A program made the translations under genes and the position numbers. The notes under the pieces are model-generated. The model saw only the letters and a list, made by a program, of their open reading frames with translations. It had not been told where the DNA came from and did no database searches. A stretch of DNA of 64,000 bases, taken from NCBI GenBank assembly GCA_036268485.1, contig DATAUC010000027.1, forward strand, positions 41,192 through 105,191, in the 5' to 3' direction. Shown here piece by piece: positions 9,343 to 17,675 of this stretch. How positions within the stretch are numbered: the first letter of the stretch is position 1; each line of letters begins with the position of its first letter. This DNA is from Bog-473 sp036268485. Its GTDB lineage: Bacteria; Actinomycetota; Acidimicrobiia; Acidimicrobiales; RAAP-2.

Positions 9343-10707
9343 ATGTCACGCCGGATAGATATTGAGTTGACGAGTCACAGTGGCGACGGGTCATGGACGT
9401 GGCGCGCCGCAGGTGCGCGCCAGCCCAAGGGCGTCCTGAGCGGGGATCTCGTCCCTGAGGGCGAGGTCGTCGGATCCGTCTTCCGCGCCGAGGTGGAGAT
9501 CGGGCTCGAAGGCATTGAGGTGCAGTCGCTGACGTCGGTCAAGCCGGCCCGCTCCCCCGAGAAGGTCGAAGGCCGCATTGAGGTCAAGGGCACGCCCAAG
9601 CGCGCCCCCGATGTCTCGGTCATTCTGGCCCCGACCACCGGCAAGCGCCGCCGTCGGGACGACGGTGAAAGTGGCGAAGAGCATCTCGATCGCAAGGGGG
9701 CCAGTCGGAGCAGCGGCGGCGGTCGCGGTCGGAGTGGCCCGGGCGGCCCCGCCGGCCCCGGTGGTTCCGGTGGTGGTCGTGGCGAGAGCCGTGGCGAAGG
9801 CGCCGGTCGTGGCGACAGCCGTGGCGAAGGTGGATCCGGCGGCGGTCGCAGCGGTGGTCCCGGTGGAAGCAGCGGGCCCCGGCGCCCCGGTACCCGACGT
9901 CCGGGCGAAGACAGCCGGCCCGGTCGCGGCGAGCGTCCAGTCACGCCGACCTCGACGGTGCACCGCAACGCCATGTTGGCCACACTGCGGCCCGAGCAGA
10001 TTCCGGTGGCCGAGCAACTGCTGCGTGGCGGGCTGCCGGCCGTGCGCCAGGCCATTGAGGCCCAGAACGCCGACGCCAAGATCTCAGGGAAGCCGCCCGC
10101 TTCGACCGATGCCCTCACCGGCATGGCCGAGGAGCTGCTGCCCATCGTCAAGCTGGCCGACTGGAAGGACCGCGCCTCGGCGGCCCAGACGGCGGGCAAG
10201 GAGTTCCGTTTGCGCGAGCTGCGGGCCGTCGTGGCCGCCTCGCGCACGGTGATCCTCGACGAAGAGGGCCGGACGCTAGCCAAGGCGCTGCACGACTCGC
10301 TCGATCAGCGGGTCACTGCGCTGCGTGACGAGTGGCTGGCTCGCATCACCAACGCCATCAAGGACGGACGGATTCTCCAGGCCCTCGAAGCGGTCATGCG
10401 CCCACCCGAACCTGGAACCCGCTGCCCGGCCGATCTGGCCGTCAGCCTGGCCACAGCGGCCGGAGAAGCGATGACGGCAGAGACACCGCCGGCGGAGTGG
10501 ATCGCCATTCTCGATGCCGTGGTGCAATCACCGGTGCGCCGCACCGTCAAGCCGGCCGGTATTCCGGCCGACGAGTTGGCACAGCAGGTGGCCCGTCATG
10601 CGTCAGGCTCAGTGCCGGCACTGGCCAAGCTCCTCGGTCTGCGCATCCCTCCCCCGCCGCCACGGCGGGTGGTGTCAGGGCACAGCTTCAGTCCAAGCGG
10701 CAGTTAA
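9343..10707 (+). CDS. unrecognised protein with long Gly/Arg/Ser-rich central linker
   Basis: I do not recognise this 454-residue protein. Residues 1-75 look like a small beta domain (RIDIELTSHSGDGSWTWRAAG, GSVFRAEVEIGLEGIEV). Residues 95-210 are a disordered Gly/Arg/Ser tract with RRRRDD and many GRG/RGD-like motifs. Residues 215-440 are helical (PEQIPVAEQLLRGGLPAVRQ, ELRAVVAASRTVILDEEGRT). RG-rich linkers often contact nucleic acid, so an RNA or DNA role is possible (inference). A TAGCGT hexamer sits 9 nt before the ATG and no Shine-Dalgarno is seen. Its end overlaps the convergent GNAT gene by 20 nt. Confidence 0.75.
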   Translation: MSRRIDIELTSHSGDGSWTWRAAGARQPKGVLSGDLVPEGEVVGSVFRAEVEIGLEGIEVQSLTSVKPARSPEKVEGRIEVKGTPKRAPDVSVILAPTTGKRRRRDDGESGEEHLDRKGASRSSGGGRGRSGPGGPAGPGGSGGGRGESRGEGAGRGDSRGEGGSGGGRSGGPGGSSGPRRPGTRRPGEDSRPGRGERPVTPTSTVHRNAMLATLRPEQIPVAEQLLRGGLPAVRQAIEAQNADAKISGKPPASTDALTGMAEELLPIVKLADWKDRASAAQTAGKEFRLRELRAVVAASRTVILDEEGRTLAKALHDSLDQRVTALRDEWLARITNAIKDGRILQALEAVMRPPEPGTRCPADLAVSLATAAGEAMTAETPPAEWIAILDAVVQSPVRRTVKPAGIPADELAQQVARHASGSVPALAKLLGLRIPPPPPRRVVSGHSFSPSGS

Positions 10708-11152
10708 GCGTCAGAAGGCGGGCCGTAAAGCCGGTCGCCTCCAGACGCTGCTTGGTTGACCGGTCGCCCGGCAGGGCCAGCGCGTCGATGTCGGTGCATT
10801 CCTGCACCGAGCACCAGGCCACCATCGCACTCATGAGCGCGGTACCCACGCCCACGCCACGCGCCTCGTCTTCGACGTAACAGCACTCGATGAGGCCGCT
10901 GGGCCGGCTCGATCCGGGGCGGATCAGGGTGAGGGCGGCGGCCAAGCCGACCACGACATCATCTATCAGGCCGACATGGAGGGTGCGGGGATCGTCGGCG
11001 TGCGTGGTCCAGCGGGCGACCAATTCTTGCGCGGTGGCCGGCCCGATCAGCACGGCGCCGCCGCGCAATGTCTTGGTGTGGCCGAGGGCCCGCTCCAGCA
11101 GGCCGGTACAGACGGCCAGATCGCCCTCCTGGGCGGGACGGGCCAGTTCCAT
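10688..11152 (-). CDS. GNAT family N-acetyltransferase
   Basis: The 154-residue single-domain acetyltransferase contains the acetyl-CoA pyrophosphate-binding motif A as EARGVGVGTALMSAM, preceded by the strand GLIECCYVEDE. The C-terminal part RSTKQRLEATGFTARLLTLNCRL matches the usual last helix and strand. GNAT enzymes move acetyl from acetyl-CoA to amines; the acceptor is not predictable. It ends within the last codons of the convergent gene at 9343-10707. Confidence 0.85.
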   Translation of the reverse strand: MELARPAQEGDLAVCTGLLERALGHTKTLRGGAVLIGPATAQELVARWTTHADDPRTLHVGLIDDVVVGLAAALTLIRPGSSRPSGLIECCYVEDEARGVGVGTALMSAMVAWCSVQECTDIDALALPGDRSTKQRLEATGFTARLLTLNCRLD

Positions 11153-11164
11153 GATGCCGGGGCC

Positions 11165-11776
11165 CTACCGGGGCGAGGCGTCGGGCTCAGAGGAGGCGGT
11201 AGCCGCGGGTGAGCCCGTGCCATCGAGCAATTGGGTGGCCCGGTTGAGGATGGTGCGGCGATTGCGGTGGGACGCCTCATGGCGGTGGACGGCCCGCAGC
11301 TCGTCCGGACCCAGGCTCTCGAGGCGGCGCACCACCTGGGAAGCCGAGAGGGTGTCGTAGCCGGCCAGGGCGCCCTCGACGATCACGGCGTCGGCCGGGT
11401 CGGCCGCTGGCTTGGGTGTGGGGGCCGGCGGCGCTGGAGCGGGGGCTGTCTGGGCCTGAGGGTGTGTGGGAGCCGAGTCCGGCGTGTCGTGGCGCTCGGC
11501 TGCCGGCGCAGCGGTTGCTGCGCTGCCGTCAGCACCCCCGTCACGGTGGAGCAGTTTGCCGACCTGGTTGCCCACTTCCTTCTGGCCCTGCGTGACGACG
11601 AACTCGCCGATGACGCGGGCGTTGCGAATGTGGTTCTCGACGCGCTCGCGGCCCTTGGCGATCAGACCGGGGAGGTCCTCGGCCACGGTCAGGGCCACGC
11701 CGACGGGGGCGAAGACGAACAGGTCAAGGGTCCGGCGGACCGGATCCACCTCTTCCTGCTCCTCGTGGTCAGACAC
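11165..11776 (-). CDS. unknown actinobacterial protein with C-terminal YDxLSAxxVVxRL helical motif
   Basis: The 203-residue protein begins with an acidic stretch, then a moderately hydrophobic segment (RTLDLFVFAPVGVALTVAED) and an amphipathic helix region (GLIAKGRERVENHIRNARVI). An Ala/Pro linker leads to a C-terminal helix pair (GYDTLSASQVVRRLESLGPD). The last motif recurs in several actinobacterial proteins of unknown role, so I do not assign function. The GTG start overlaps the end of the DUF4193 gene by 8 nt; an open frame back to 11986 is only that gene's shadow. The pair is probably cotranscribed. Confidence 0.7.
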   Translation of the reverse strand: MSDHEEQEEVDPVRRTLDLFVFAPVGVALTVAEDLPGLIAKGRERVENHIRNARVIGEFVVTQGQKEVGNQVGKLLHRDGGADGSAATAAPAAERHDTPDSAPTHPQAQTAPAPAPPAPTPKPAADPADAVIVEGALAGYDTLSASQVVRRLESLGPDELRAVHRHEASHRNRRTILNRATQLLDGTGSPAATASSEPDASPR

Positions 11777-12293
11777 AGTCCCGGCAGAGCATCTTCTTCT
11801 TGTCGGCCAACTGGCTGGGGTGCTTGACCAGGAAGCAGGACCGGCAGACGAACTCGTCGGGCTGCTTGGGCAGCACGCGCTCGTTGCCCTCGGTCTTGTC
11901 CTCCTGATCGGTGGCCTCGTCGTCCTCGGGCTCGTCTTCGACCACCAGGCGTTCCTTGAGGATGACGTCCAGGCTGGCCTCGACATCCTCGTCGTCGGGC
12001 TCTTCCTCTTCCTCTTCGTCCTCGGGGTCGCCCGACTTCTCGACCACGGCGGCCGGCGATGCGGTCAGGATCTCCGCTACTTCTTCTTCAACGCCGTCTT
12101 CGTCTTCGTCGTCCACCACGGCCACGTCATCGTCGTCGAGCGGGTCCTCGAGGTCGTCGACGTCTTCCAGGGCATCCTCGTCGAGGTCCCCGTCAAGGTC
12201 GTCATCTTCGAGGGCATCGTCATCGAGGGCGTCCTCGCCCAACGATGGAGCGTCTTCTGTTTCTTCGGGCATATCCTTCTTCTTGGTCGCCAT
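11769..12293 (-). CDS. DUF4193 family protein with long acidic N-terminus
   Basis: The 174-residue protein starts MATKKKDM and continues with more than 100 residues dominated by Asp and Glu. It ends in the DUF4193 signature: VLPKQPDEFVCRSCFLVKH, then CRDC. The two CxxC pairs form a probable zinc ribbon. DUF4193 is an actinobacterial family, usually about 100 residues; this member is longer through its acidic domain. ATG 12293 has no Shine-Dalgarno but a good promoter just upstream (12304-12331). An acidic tail plus a zinc knuckle could suit contact with RNA polymerase or a basic partner, but that is speculation. Confidence 0.85.
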   Translation of the reverse strand: MATKKKDMPEETEDAPSLGEDALDDDALEDDDLDGDLDEDALEDVDDLEDPLDDDDVAVVDDEDEDGVEEEVAEILTASPAAVVEKSGDPEDEEEEEEPDDEDVEASLDVILKERLVVEDEPEDDEATDQEDKTEGNERVLPKQPDEFVCRSCFLVKHPSQLADKKKMLCRDCV

Positions 12294-12623
12294 GTGCCGC
12301 CGGAGCATAGACGGTTGCCGGGGCGATTCAATCGCAATTGGGGGCCCCGGGAGGTGCTCCGGGGCTGGCTGTAGGCGGGACGGCCCTGGGGTCTTTGGCA
12401 CCAATTCGCCTGCCCCCACCAACCGAGCAAGCAAAACGTTCTCTACTCGACCCCCAGGGCCTACCTCCGCCTCTCACAGCATCCCCCCCTCTGGTCAACT
12501 GGCGACGAGGCCGTCGGTTCCGTCAGGGCGTTTGGGACTGCGCCGTACCTTAGGCAAACAATGGGAGGTGACGTCAAGGGGAACTCGGGCCTCCTCACCA
12601 GGGGCGTTGCAGGTTCTTCCTGG
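12294..12623. other. 330-nt gene-free gap upstream of the DUF4193 gene
   Basis: The gap between the DUF4193 start and the thyX-like stop holds the DUF4193 promoter (12304-12331) and a C-rich stretch around 12460-12500. A 24-codon frame from ATG 12561 has no ribosome site or family match. I see no RNA gene or clear terminator. Confidence 0.5.
12304..12331 (-). promoter_or_regulatory. promoter for the DUF4193 gene
   Basis: On the minus strand, TTGAAT (12326-12331) and TATGCT (12304-12309) are separated by 16 nt and lie 10 nt before the ATG at 12293. Spacing and hexamers fit a housekeeping sigma factor. The transcript would have a leader of only about 3-4 nt, which agrees with the missing Shine-Dalgarno. 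Confidence 0.6.
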
Positions 12624-14261
12624 TCAGTGCGTTGAAGATTTTTCGGCCCGTCGCCGTTCGGCCCGTCGTTCGGATTCCAGCCGCTCCAGGTCGGTGGCGC
12701 CATGGTCGACGAAGGACATCGTCTCGGCCAGGGCCCGGTGTCCGGCTTGCTCCGCGATGGCCCGGTGCATCTGCTGGGCCACCCGTCGATAGGCCGGATG
12801 GCCCTGGGCGCCCGAGCGCAATTCGATCATGTGCATGGCCTCGCGCGCGTTGAATTGCATGACGTAACGGATGCGGTGGGCCAGCGCCACGGCGTAGGAC
12901 GCCTGCTCGGGAAAGGGCGACAGCAGGGTGCGGTAGAGGTCTTCGGCCCGGGCGATGGCTTCGTCGTAGCCGGCACCGAGGCCGGCTTCGGCCACCAGTT
13001 CGGGCATGTCGTAGCCGAGCGAGATGCCCAGGGGTTGCCACTCAATGGTGAGCATGCGGTGGCGCTGCAGATCGCGGAACGCGCCGTAGTCGGTGACCAA
13101 CTCGAAGCGGTAGTCGGTCCGCTCGAAAGCCCGCCCGGGCCGATGGCGCCGGTTACGACGATCGCCCACGTAGGCCGTGAGCAGAGCCACCTTCTCGTCG
13201 TGGCCCAAGCGGCGCACGCGGGCAAAGGCGTCGTGCTCGGAGCAGTGCAGGTGGGCGAAACAGGCGGCGGCCAGAACCTTGTCCTCGCCGTCGGGGTCGA
13301 AGTCCAGGAGCCTCACCTCGGGCTCGGCTTCGCCGGGGACGGGCGCACCGGCCGGATCCTCATCGGGCCACAGACGGGCCACCACCCGGGCGGTGGCGTC
13401 GCGGGTGGACGCCAGGTAGGAGGTCCACTCCCCTCCCCGCTCGGCCACGTCGACCCGCTGGAGGAACGACGGGATGACCTTGCGCAATTCCGTGAGCATC
13501 ATGTCGCTGTAGGTGCGCGCCTCGGGCAGGGGGTGGGCCCGCATGCGCAGCAGCAACTGCTCGAAGGACTGGCCGGTGCCGTAGAGGCCGATGTTGGAGA
13601 GTGAGGCGGCCGGGAGGAGGCCGCGCAGCGCATCGAGCGCCTTGGCCCGGGTGGCCTGGCGGTAGACGAAGTCCGAGTCGCCGTCCTGCTTGGGGAAGCG
13701 GGTGCCGACCCAGGTCTGCATGGCCGGCAGGAGTTCGCCGTAGGTGTCGAAGACCCGGTCCATGTCGCCCACATAACGGGCCCCCAGCGGCGAGTCGAGG
13801 ATTTCGGTTGGGCGGAAGTAGCGGTAGTGACCGCTTTCGAGGCGGTTGTTGTAGGCGATGTAGCGAGTCGACTGCTCCAGGTAGGCCATGAGGCGGCCCC
13901 ACTCGAGCACCTTGGAGAGCACGTTGGAGGACTGCTCGCAGGCCAGGTGCACGCCCCCCAGTTGGGCCACCGAGTCGTCTCCGTACTCGACGAAGACCTT
14001 CTCGTAGAGGGACTCGGCCCGCTCCAGCCCGACCGTGGCGTCCACCGAGGCGTCGCCGCTGATGTCGAGGTCACCCACGAACTCGTCCAGGAAGAGGCGG
14101 CGCAGCGATTTGGGCGAGCGCGAGTAGCGGGCGAAGAGCGCGCCCTTGACCACCTCGGGCAGGTTCACGAGGGCGAAAACCGGCAAATCGAGATTGGTCA
14201 CGTAGCGGCGGAGGATGGCCTCTTCGTCCGCGGTGAAGCGCTCTTCTACGTAGGGGAACAT
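12624..14261 (-). CDS. two-domain ThyX-like protein (FAD-dependent thymidylate synthase family)
   Basis: At 545 residues this is about twice normal ThyX length and looks like two ThyX-like halves. The C-terminal half has the RHR triad (Arg400-His401-Arg402, RHRMLTIEWQPLG) and the helix QFNAREAMHMIELR, which matches the ThyX substrate/FAD region. The usual Ser of RHRxxSxNExS is Thr, and the rest of the motif is altered. The N-terminal half has EQSTRYIAYNN, like the motif's end, without RHR. ThyX makes dTMP from dUMP with methylene-tetrahydrofolate and FADH2. Whether this protein is active or a paralogue is open. It lies 46 nt after helY. Confidence 0.75.
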   Translation of the reverse strand: MFPYVEERFTADEEAILRRYVTNLDLPVFALVNLPEVVKGALFARYSRSPKSLRRLFLDEFVGDLDISGDASVDATVGLERAESLYEKVFVEYGDDSVAQLGGVHLACEQSSNVLSKVLEWGRLMAYLEQSTRYIAYNNRLESGHYRYFRPTEILDSPLGARYVGDMDRVFDTYGELLPAMQTWVGTRFPKQDGDSDFVYRQATRAKALDALRGLLPAASLSNIGLYGTGQSFEQLLLRMRAHPLPEARTYSDMMLTELRKVIPSFLQRVDVAERGGEWTSYLASTRDATARVVARLWPDEDPAGAPVPGEAEPEVRLLDFDPDGEDKVLAAACFAHLHCSEHDAFARVRRLGHDEKVALLTAYVGDRRNRRHRPGRAFERTDYRFELVTDYGAFRDLQRHRMLTIEWQPLGISLGYDMPELVAEAGLGAGYDEAIARAEDLYRTLLSPFPEQASYAVALAHRIRYVMQFNAREAMHMIELRSGAQGHPAYRRVAQQMHRAIAEQAGHRALAETMSFVDHGATDLERLESERRAERRRAEKSSTH

Positions 14262-14307
14262 GCCCGACCCACCTTAGAACTGCACCGCAGGAGTGTTGGC
14301 GGATGGG

Positions 14308-16446
14308 TCAAACGCTGGGCAAACCCACGGCCACCACGCCCCGCAGGAGCAGTCCGACGGCCTCCCGGGCGGCCGAGGCGGTGGCGGGGTCGGTGGCGGC
14401 GTAGGCCACCTGCTGGACCAGATCGGCCACCGATTTCATGGTGCGCACGAAGTCGCCGGGGGCCAGATCGCCCACGTCGCGGGCGGCCACGCCGAGTGAC
14501 GTCTCGAATGAGGCGCCCCGGGCCCACGAGGTGACGGCGGTGGCCAGGCCCGAGGAGGGCTGGCGGGTCCGTGGCACCAGATGGAACTCCTCCGAGATCC
14601 GGATGTGCTCGGCCACCTCTTCGAGGGCGGCACAGCGCCAGGCCAGATCACCCCGGCGCTTGTCGCCCAGTCGGTCCGACAGCGGGCTCTTGCGCCGGTT
14701 GCGCCGGGCCGCCGTGTCGCGGGGTCCGCTGTGGCTGGCCAGACGCCGGGCCCGGCGCGGCTCGAACACGACGGCGGAGACCACCCCGGCCAGCACGGCC
14801 GGTTCGGCGTCGTTGAGCAGGTCGACGGCCAGGGCTTCGGCGATGAGGAGATCGGACTCGTGGTAGATGCGGGAGAGCCGGTGCCCCGAGGGCGTCAGGG
14901 CCCAGTGGTCCATGTAGCCCAGCTCCTCCAGCACGCCGACCCGGTTGGTCAGCTGTTTGGCCAGCAGATCGGGCTTGTGGGCCTGCCACTGGGCGAAAGA
15001 CTGGTGCAGGACCTCGTTGGCCTGCTCACGGTTGAAGCGCGAGGCCAGGTTGACGGCCAGGTTGTAGGTCGGGCGGAAGGACGAGCGCAGGTCCGGCGGG
15101 GGCGCCGAGGCCACCCGGGCCGCTTCGCCGAAGGCGGTCTCGGAGGACCAGACCACGATGGCGTGGCCCTCTTCGTCCAACCCGCGGCGGCCGGCCCGAC
15201 CGGTCAGCTGCAGGTACTCGCCCGAGGTCAAGGTGGCCCGCCCGGCGCCGCCGTACTTGGTGAAGCGCTCAATGACGACCGAGCGTGCCGGCATGTTGAT
15301 GCCCAGCGACAGGGTCTCGGTGGCGAAGACCACCTTGAGCAGACCGGCGGCGAAACACTCCTCGACCGTCTCGCGGAACACGGGGACCAGCCCGGCATGG
15401 TGGGCGGCCACGCCGGCTTGAAGCCCCTCGACCCAGTCGTCGTAGCCCAGCACGCCGAGGTCCTCATCGCTGAGTGATTCGACGCGCCGTTCGGCGATGG
15501 CTCGGATGGTGGCCCGCTCGGGGCGTTCGGTCAGGCGCACGCCGTCGCGCACGACCTGGCGCACGGCGTCGTCGCAGGCGGCCCGGCTGAAGATGAAGAC
15601 GATGGCCGGGAGCATCTCTTCGGCATTGAGGGCGGCGATGAGCTCGGTGCGTAGCGGTGACCGGAAGGGCAGACGCGGTCCCTTGCCCCGGGGCTGCCAC
15701 TGGGCCGGCCGGCCCTGCTGGGCGCGGCGGACGGCCTGGTCGATGCGCTGGCCCTCCTGGCCTGGCTTGCCGTTCTCCAATAGGAGCGGCAGCAGGAGCG
15801 TCTGGTCGTCTTCGCGCCGGTGGGTGGCGAAGTGATGGCGCAGCACGATGGGCCGGTGGCGCTCCACGATGACGTCGGTATGACCCCGCACCGATCGCAA
15901 CCAGGCGCCCAACTCGCCGGCGTTGTTGACCGTCGCCGACAAACAGACGAAGCGCACGTGAGAGGGCGAGAGGACGAGGACTTCCTCCCAGACACCACCG
16001 CGGTAGGGGTCCTGAATGAAATGGACCTCATCGAGGATGACCGTGTGCAGCCCAGTCAGCAGGTCCGATCCGGCCAGCAGCATGTTGCGCAGGACCTCGG
16101 TCGTCATCACCACCACCGGGGCGTCCGGCTTGACCGCCGTGTCGCCGGTCAGCAGCCCCACATGGTCGACGCCGTAGGTGGCCACCAGCTCGCCGTACTT
16201 CTGGTTGGAGAGCGCCTTGAGGGGCGTGGTGTAGAAGGCCTTGCCGCCCTGGCCCAGGGCCCGGTGGATGCCGTAGGCCGCCACCAGCGTCTTGCCTGAT
16301 CCGGTCGGCGCCGAGACGAGGACCGAATGGTCGGCGTCAATGGCCCGGAAGGCCTCGTGCTGGAATTCGTCGGGGGGAAACGGGAGGCGGGCTTCGAAAT
16401 CCCCCCCCTCGCTCGTCCGCTGGACGGGCCAGGGGAAGATGCTCAA
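14308..16446 (-). CDS. helY: HelY-like Ski2/Mtr4-family DExH helicase
   Basis: The 712-residue helicase has Walker A APTGSGKT (46-53), the DEVH box (139-142), motif III-like LSATVNN and motif VI QLTGRAGRRGLDEEGH, then a C-terminal helical DSHCT-like domain. Such enzymes unwind structured RNA for decay. The TTG start at 16446 overlaps the tatC stop (TTGA); the open frame further upstream is only the tatC shadow. The order tatA-tatC-helY next to pafA matches Mycobacterium tuberculosis. It is shorter than the roughly 900 residues of mycobacterial HelY. Confidence 0.88.
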   Translation of the reverse strand: MSIFPWPVQRTSEGGDFEARLPFPPDEFQHEAFRAIDADHSVLVSAPTGSGKTLVAAYGIHRALGQGGKAFYTTPLKALSNQKYGELVATYGVDHVGLLTGDTAVKPDAPVVVMTTEVLRNMLLAGSDLLTGLHTVILDEVHFIQDPYRGGVWEEVLVLSPSHVRFVCLSATVNNAGELGAWLRSVRGHTDVIVERHRPIVLRHHFATHRREDDQTLLLPLLLENGKPGQEGQRIDQAVRRAQQGRPAQWQPRGKGPRLPFRSPLRTELIAALNAEEMLPAIVFIFSRAACDDAVRQVVRDGVRLTERPERATIRAIAERRVESLSDEDLGVLGYDDWVEGLQAGVAAHHAGLVPVFRETVEECFAAGLLKVVFATETLSLGINMPARSVVIERFTKYGGAGRATLTSGEYLQLTGRAGRRGLDEEGHAIVVWSSETAFGEAARVASAPPPDLRSSFRPTYNLAVNLASRFNREQANEVLHQSFAQWQAHKPDLLAKQLTNRVGVLEELGYMDHWALTPSGHRLSRIYHESDLLIAEALAVDLLNDAEPAVLAGVVSAVVFEPRRARRLASHSGPRDTAARRNRRKSPLSDRLGDKRRGDLAWRCAALEEVAEHIRISEEFHLVPRTRQPSSGLATAVTSWARGASFETSLGVAARDVGDLAPGDFVRTMKSVADLVQQVAYAATDPATASAAREAVGLLLRGVVAVGLPSV

Positions 16447-17243
16447 CGGCCGAACAGCTTCCCGATGCCGATGGAGACGAAGTAGAACACCACCAGCGGG
16501 ACGGCCAGCGCCAACATGGAGAACGGATCCGAGCTCGGCGTGGCCACGGCCGAGACCACGGTGATGAGGATGACGGCCCAGCGCCAACTCTTGAGCAACC
16601 GGGCCGGCGTGACCACCCGGGCCAACTCCAGCGACACCAGCACGACCGGGAACTGGAAGGTCAGCCCGAACAAGGTCATCATCAAGAGGATCAGGCCTAG
16701 ATACGGGATGGGGTCGTAAATCTGCTGCAGGTTGGGCCCACCGACCGATTTCAAGAAGCCCAGTGCGTGGGGCAGGGTGACGTAGGCCGTGGCCGCCCCG
16801 GCCAGGAAGAGGACGAAGGCGGCAGTCACGAACGGGACGGCGTACTTCTTCTCCCGGGCCTGCAGACCGGGCGTGATGAAGCGCCACAGTTGGTACAGGA
16901 TCACCGGTGAGGCCAGGACCAGCCCGCCGAAGACGGCGATCTTGACCCGCAGCGAAAGGCCATCGAGCGGCGAGGTCACGAAGAGGTTGCAGGAATTGCC
17001 CTTGCCGAAGATGGCGGCCGCCGCGGTGGAATGGTGACCGCTGGCCTGGTCGACATTGCAGAGCGGCCGGACCAGGAAGTGCAGGATGGGCTCGTAAATG
17101 ACCACGGCCACAGTGGTGGTGATGACGAAGACGACCACGCAGATGACGAGCCGCTTGCGCAATTCACCCAGGTGCTCGCCCAGGGTCATGCTGTCGGGCG
17201 ACGGTTTGTTCTTGTTGCGCGTGCCAACCAGCGGGAGTGCCAT
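16443..17243 (-). CDS. tatC: Sec-independent protein translocase TatC
   Basis: The 266-residue polytopic protein begins with the TatC signature LGEHLGELRKRL, whose first Glu is needed for binding twin-arginine signal peptides. Six hydrophobic segments follow, including a FGLTFQFPVVLVSL helix with the conserved FxxxFQxP pattern. It is the receptor of the Tat pathway, which exports folded proteins. It lies 17 nt after tatA and overlaps helY by 4 nt. Confidence 0.97.
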   Translation of the reverse strand: MALPLVGTRNKNKPSPDSMTLGEHLGELRKRLVICVVVFVITTTVAVVIYEPILHFLVRPLCNVDQASGHHSTAAAAIFGKGNSCNLFVTSPLDGLSLRVKIAVFGGLVLASPVILYQLWRFITPGLQAREKKYAVPFVTAAFVLFLAGAATAYVTLPHALGFLKSVGGPNLQQIYDPIPYLGLILLMMTLFGLTFQFPVVLVSLELARVVTPARLLKSWRWAVILITVVSAVATPSSDPFSMLALAVPLVVFYFVSIGIGKLFGR

Positions 17244-17260
17244 TGCCTAGGTCCGCTCGA

Positions 17261-17653
17261 TCAGTTCAGGCTGGGATCGCCGGGCTGGACGACCTCGGTC
17301 GGCCGCGGCGATGGGGCGGGTGTGGCGGGCAGGGGCGCCACCGGGGCCGCCGCGATGAGAGGCGAGCCGTCAGGAGCTTCTGCGGTGCTGGCGTTGCCCT
17401 GGCTGTCGGTGCCCATGGAGGAGAGGTGGTCCAGCAAGGCGGACGGTGAGCGGGCCAGGCGGGCGATGTCGGTGGAGGATGGCATATCGGGAATGGAGCT
17501 CCTGACCTCGGACTCCATGCGGTGCCGGAAGTCGTTGAAGGAGCGCCAGGCCCCGCCCAGCTGACGGGCCACCTGGGGCAGCCGGTCAGGCCCGAGCAAC
17601 AGCACGGCCACTACGCCAATGATCAGGAGCTTTCCGGGGTCGAGGTTGAACAT
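17261..17653 (-). CDS. TatA/TatB-like translocase subunit
   Basis: The 130-residue protein has one N-terminal TM helix (LLIIGVVAVLLLGPDRLPQ) followed by an amphipathic helix (VARQLGGAWRSFNDFRHRME) and a Pro/Ala-rich tail. The GPDRLP turn and long amphipathic helix are typical of TatA/TatB. With TatC next to it, it should build the twin-arginine pore; whether it acts as TatA or TatB cannot be decided here. It follows pafA by 22 nt. Confidence 0.92.
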   Translation of the reverse strand: MFNLDPGKLLIIGVVAVLLLGPDRLPQVARQLGGAWRSFNDFRHRMESEVRSSIPDMPSSTDIARLARSPSALLDHLSSMGTDSQGNASTAEAPDGSPLIAAAPVAPLPATPAPSPRPTEVVQPGDPSLN

Positions 17654-17675
17654 CTGCCCTCACTCTACGGCGCCG

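Noticed and set aside
11777..11986. N-terminal extension of the gene at 11165-11776
   Set aside because: The extra codons read the DUF4193 gene in the wrong frame and are Ser/Arg/Pro-rich. GTG 11776 is the likely start.
12561..12635. 24-codon frame in the gap before the DUF4193 gene
   Set aside because: No ribosome site, overlaps the end of the thyX-like gene on the other strand, and no recognisable features.
16447..16887. Extension of the helicase gene by 147 codons
   Set aside because: These codons are the off-frame reading of tatC. The TTG at 16446, overlapping the tatC stop, gives the proper N-terminus.
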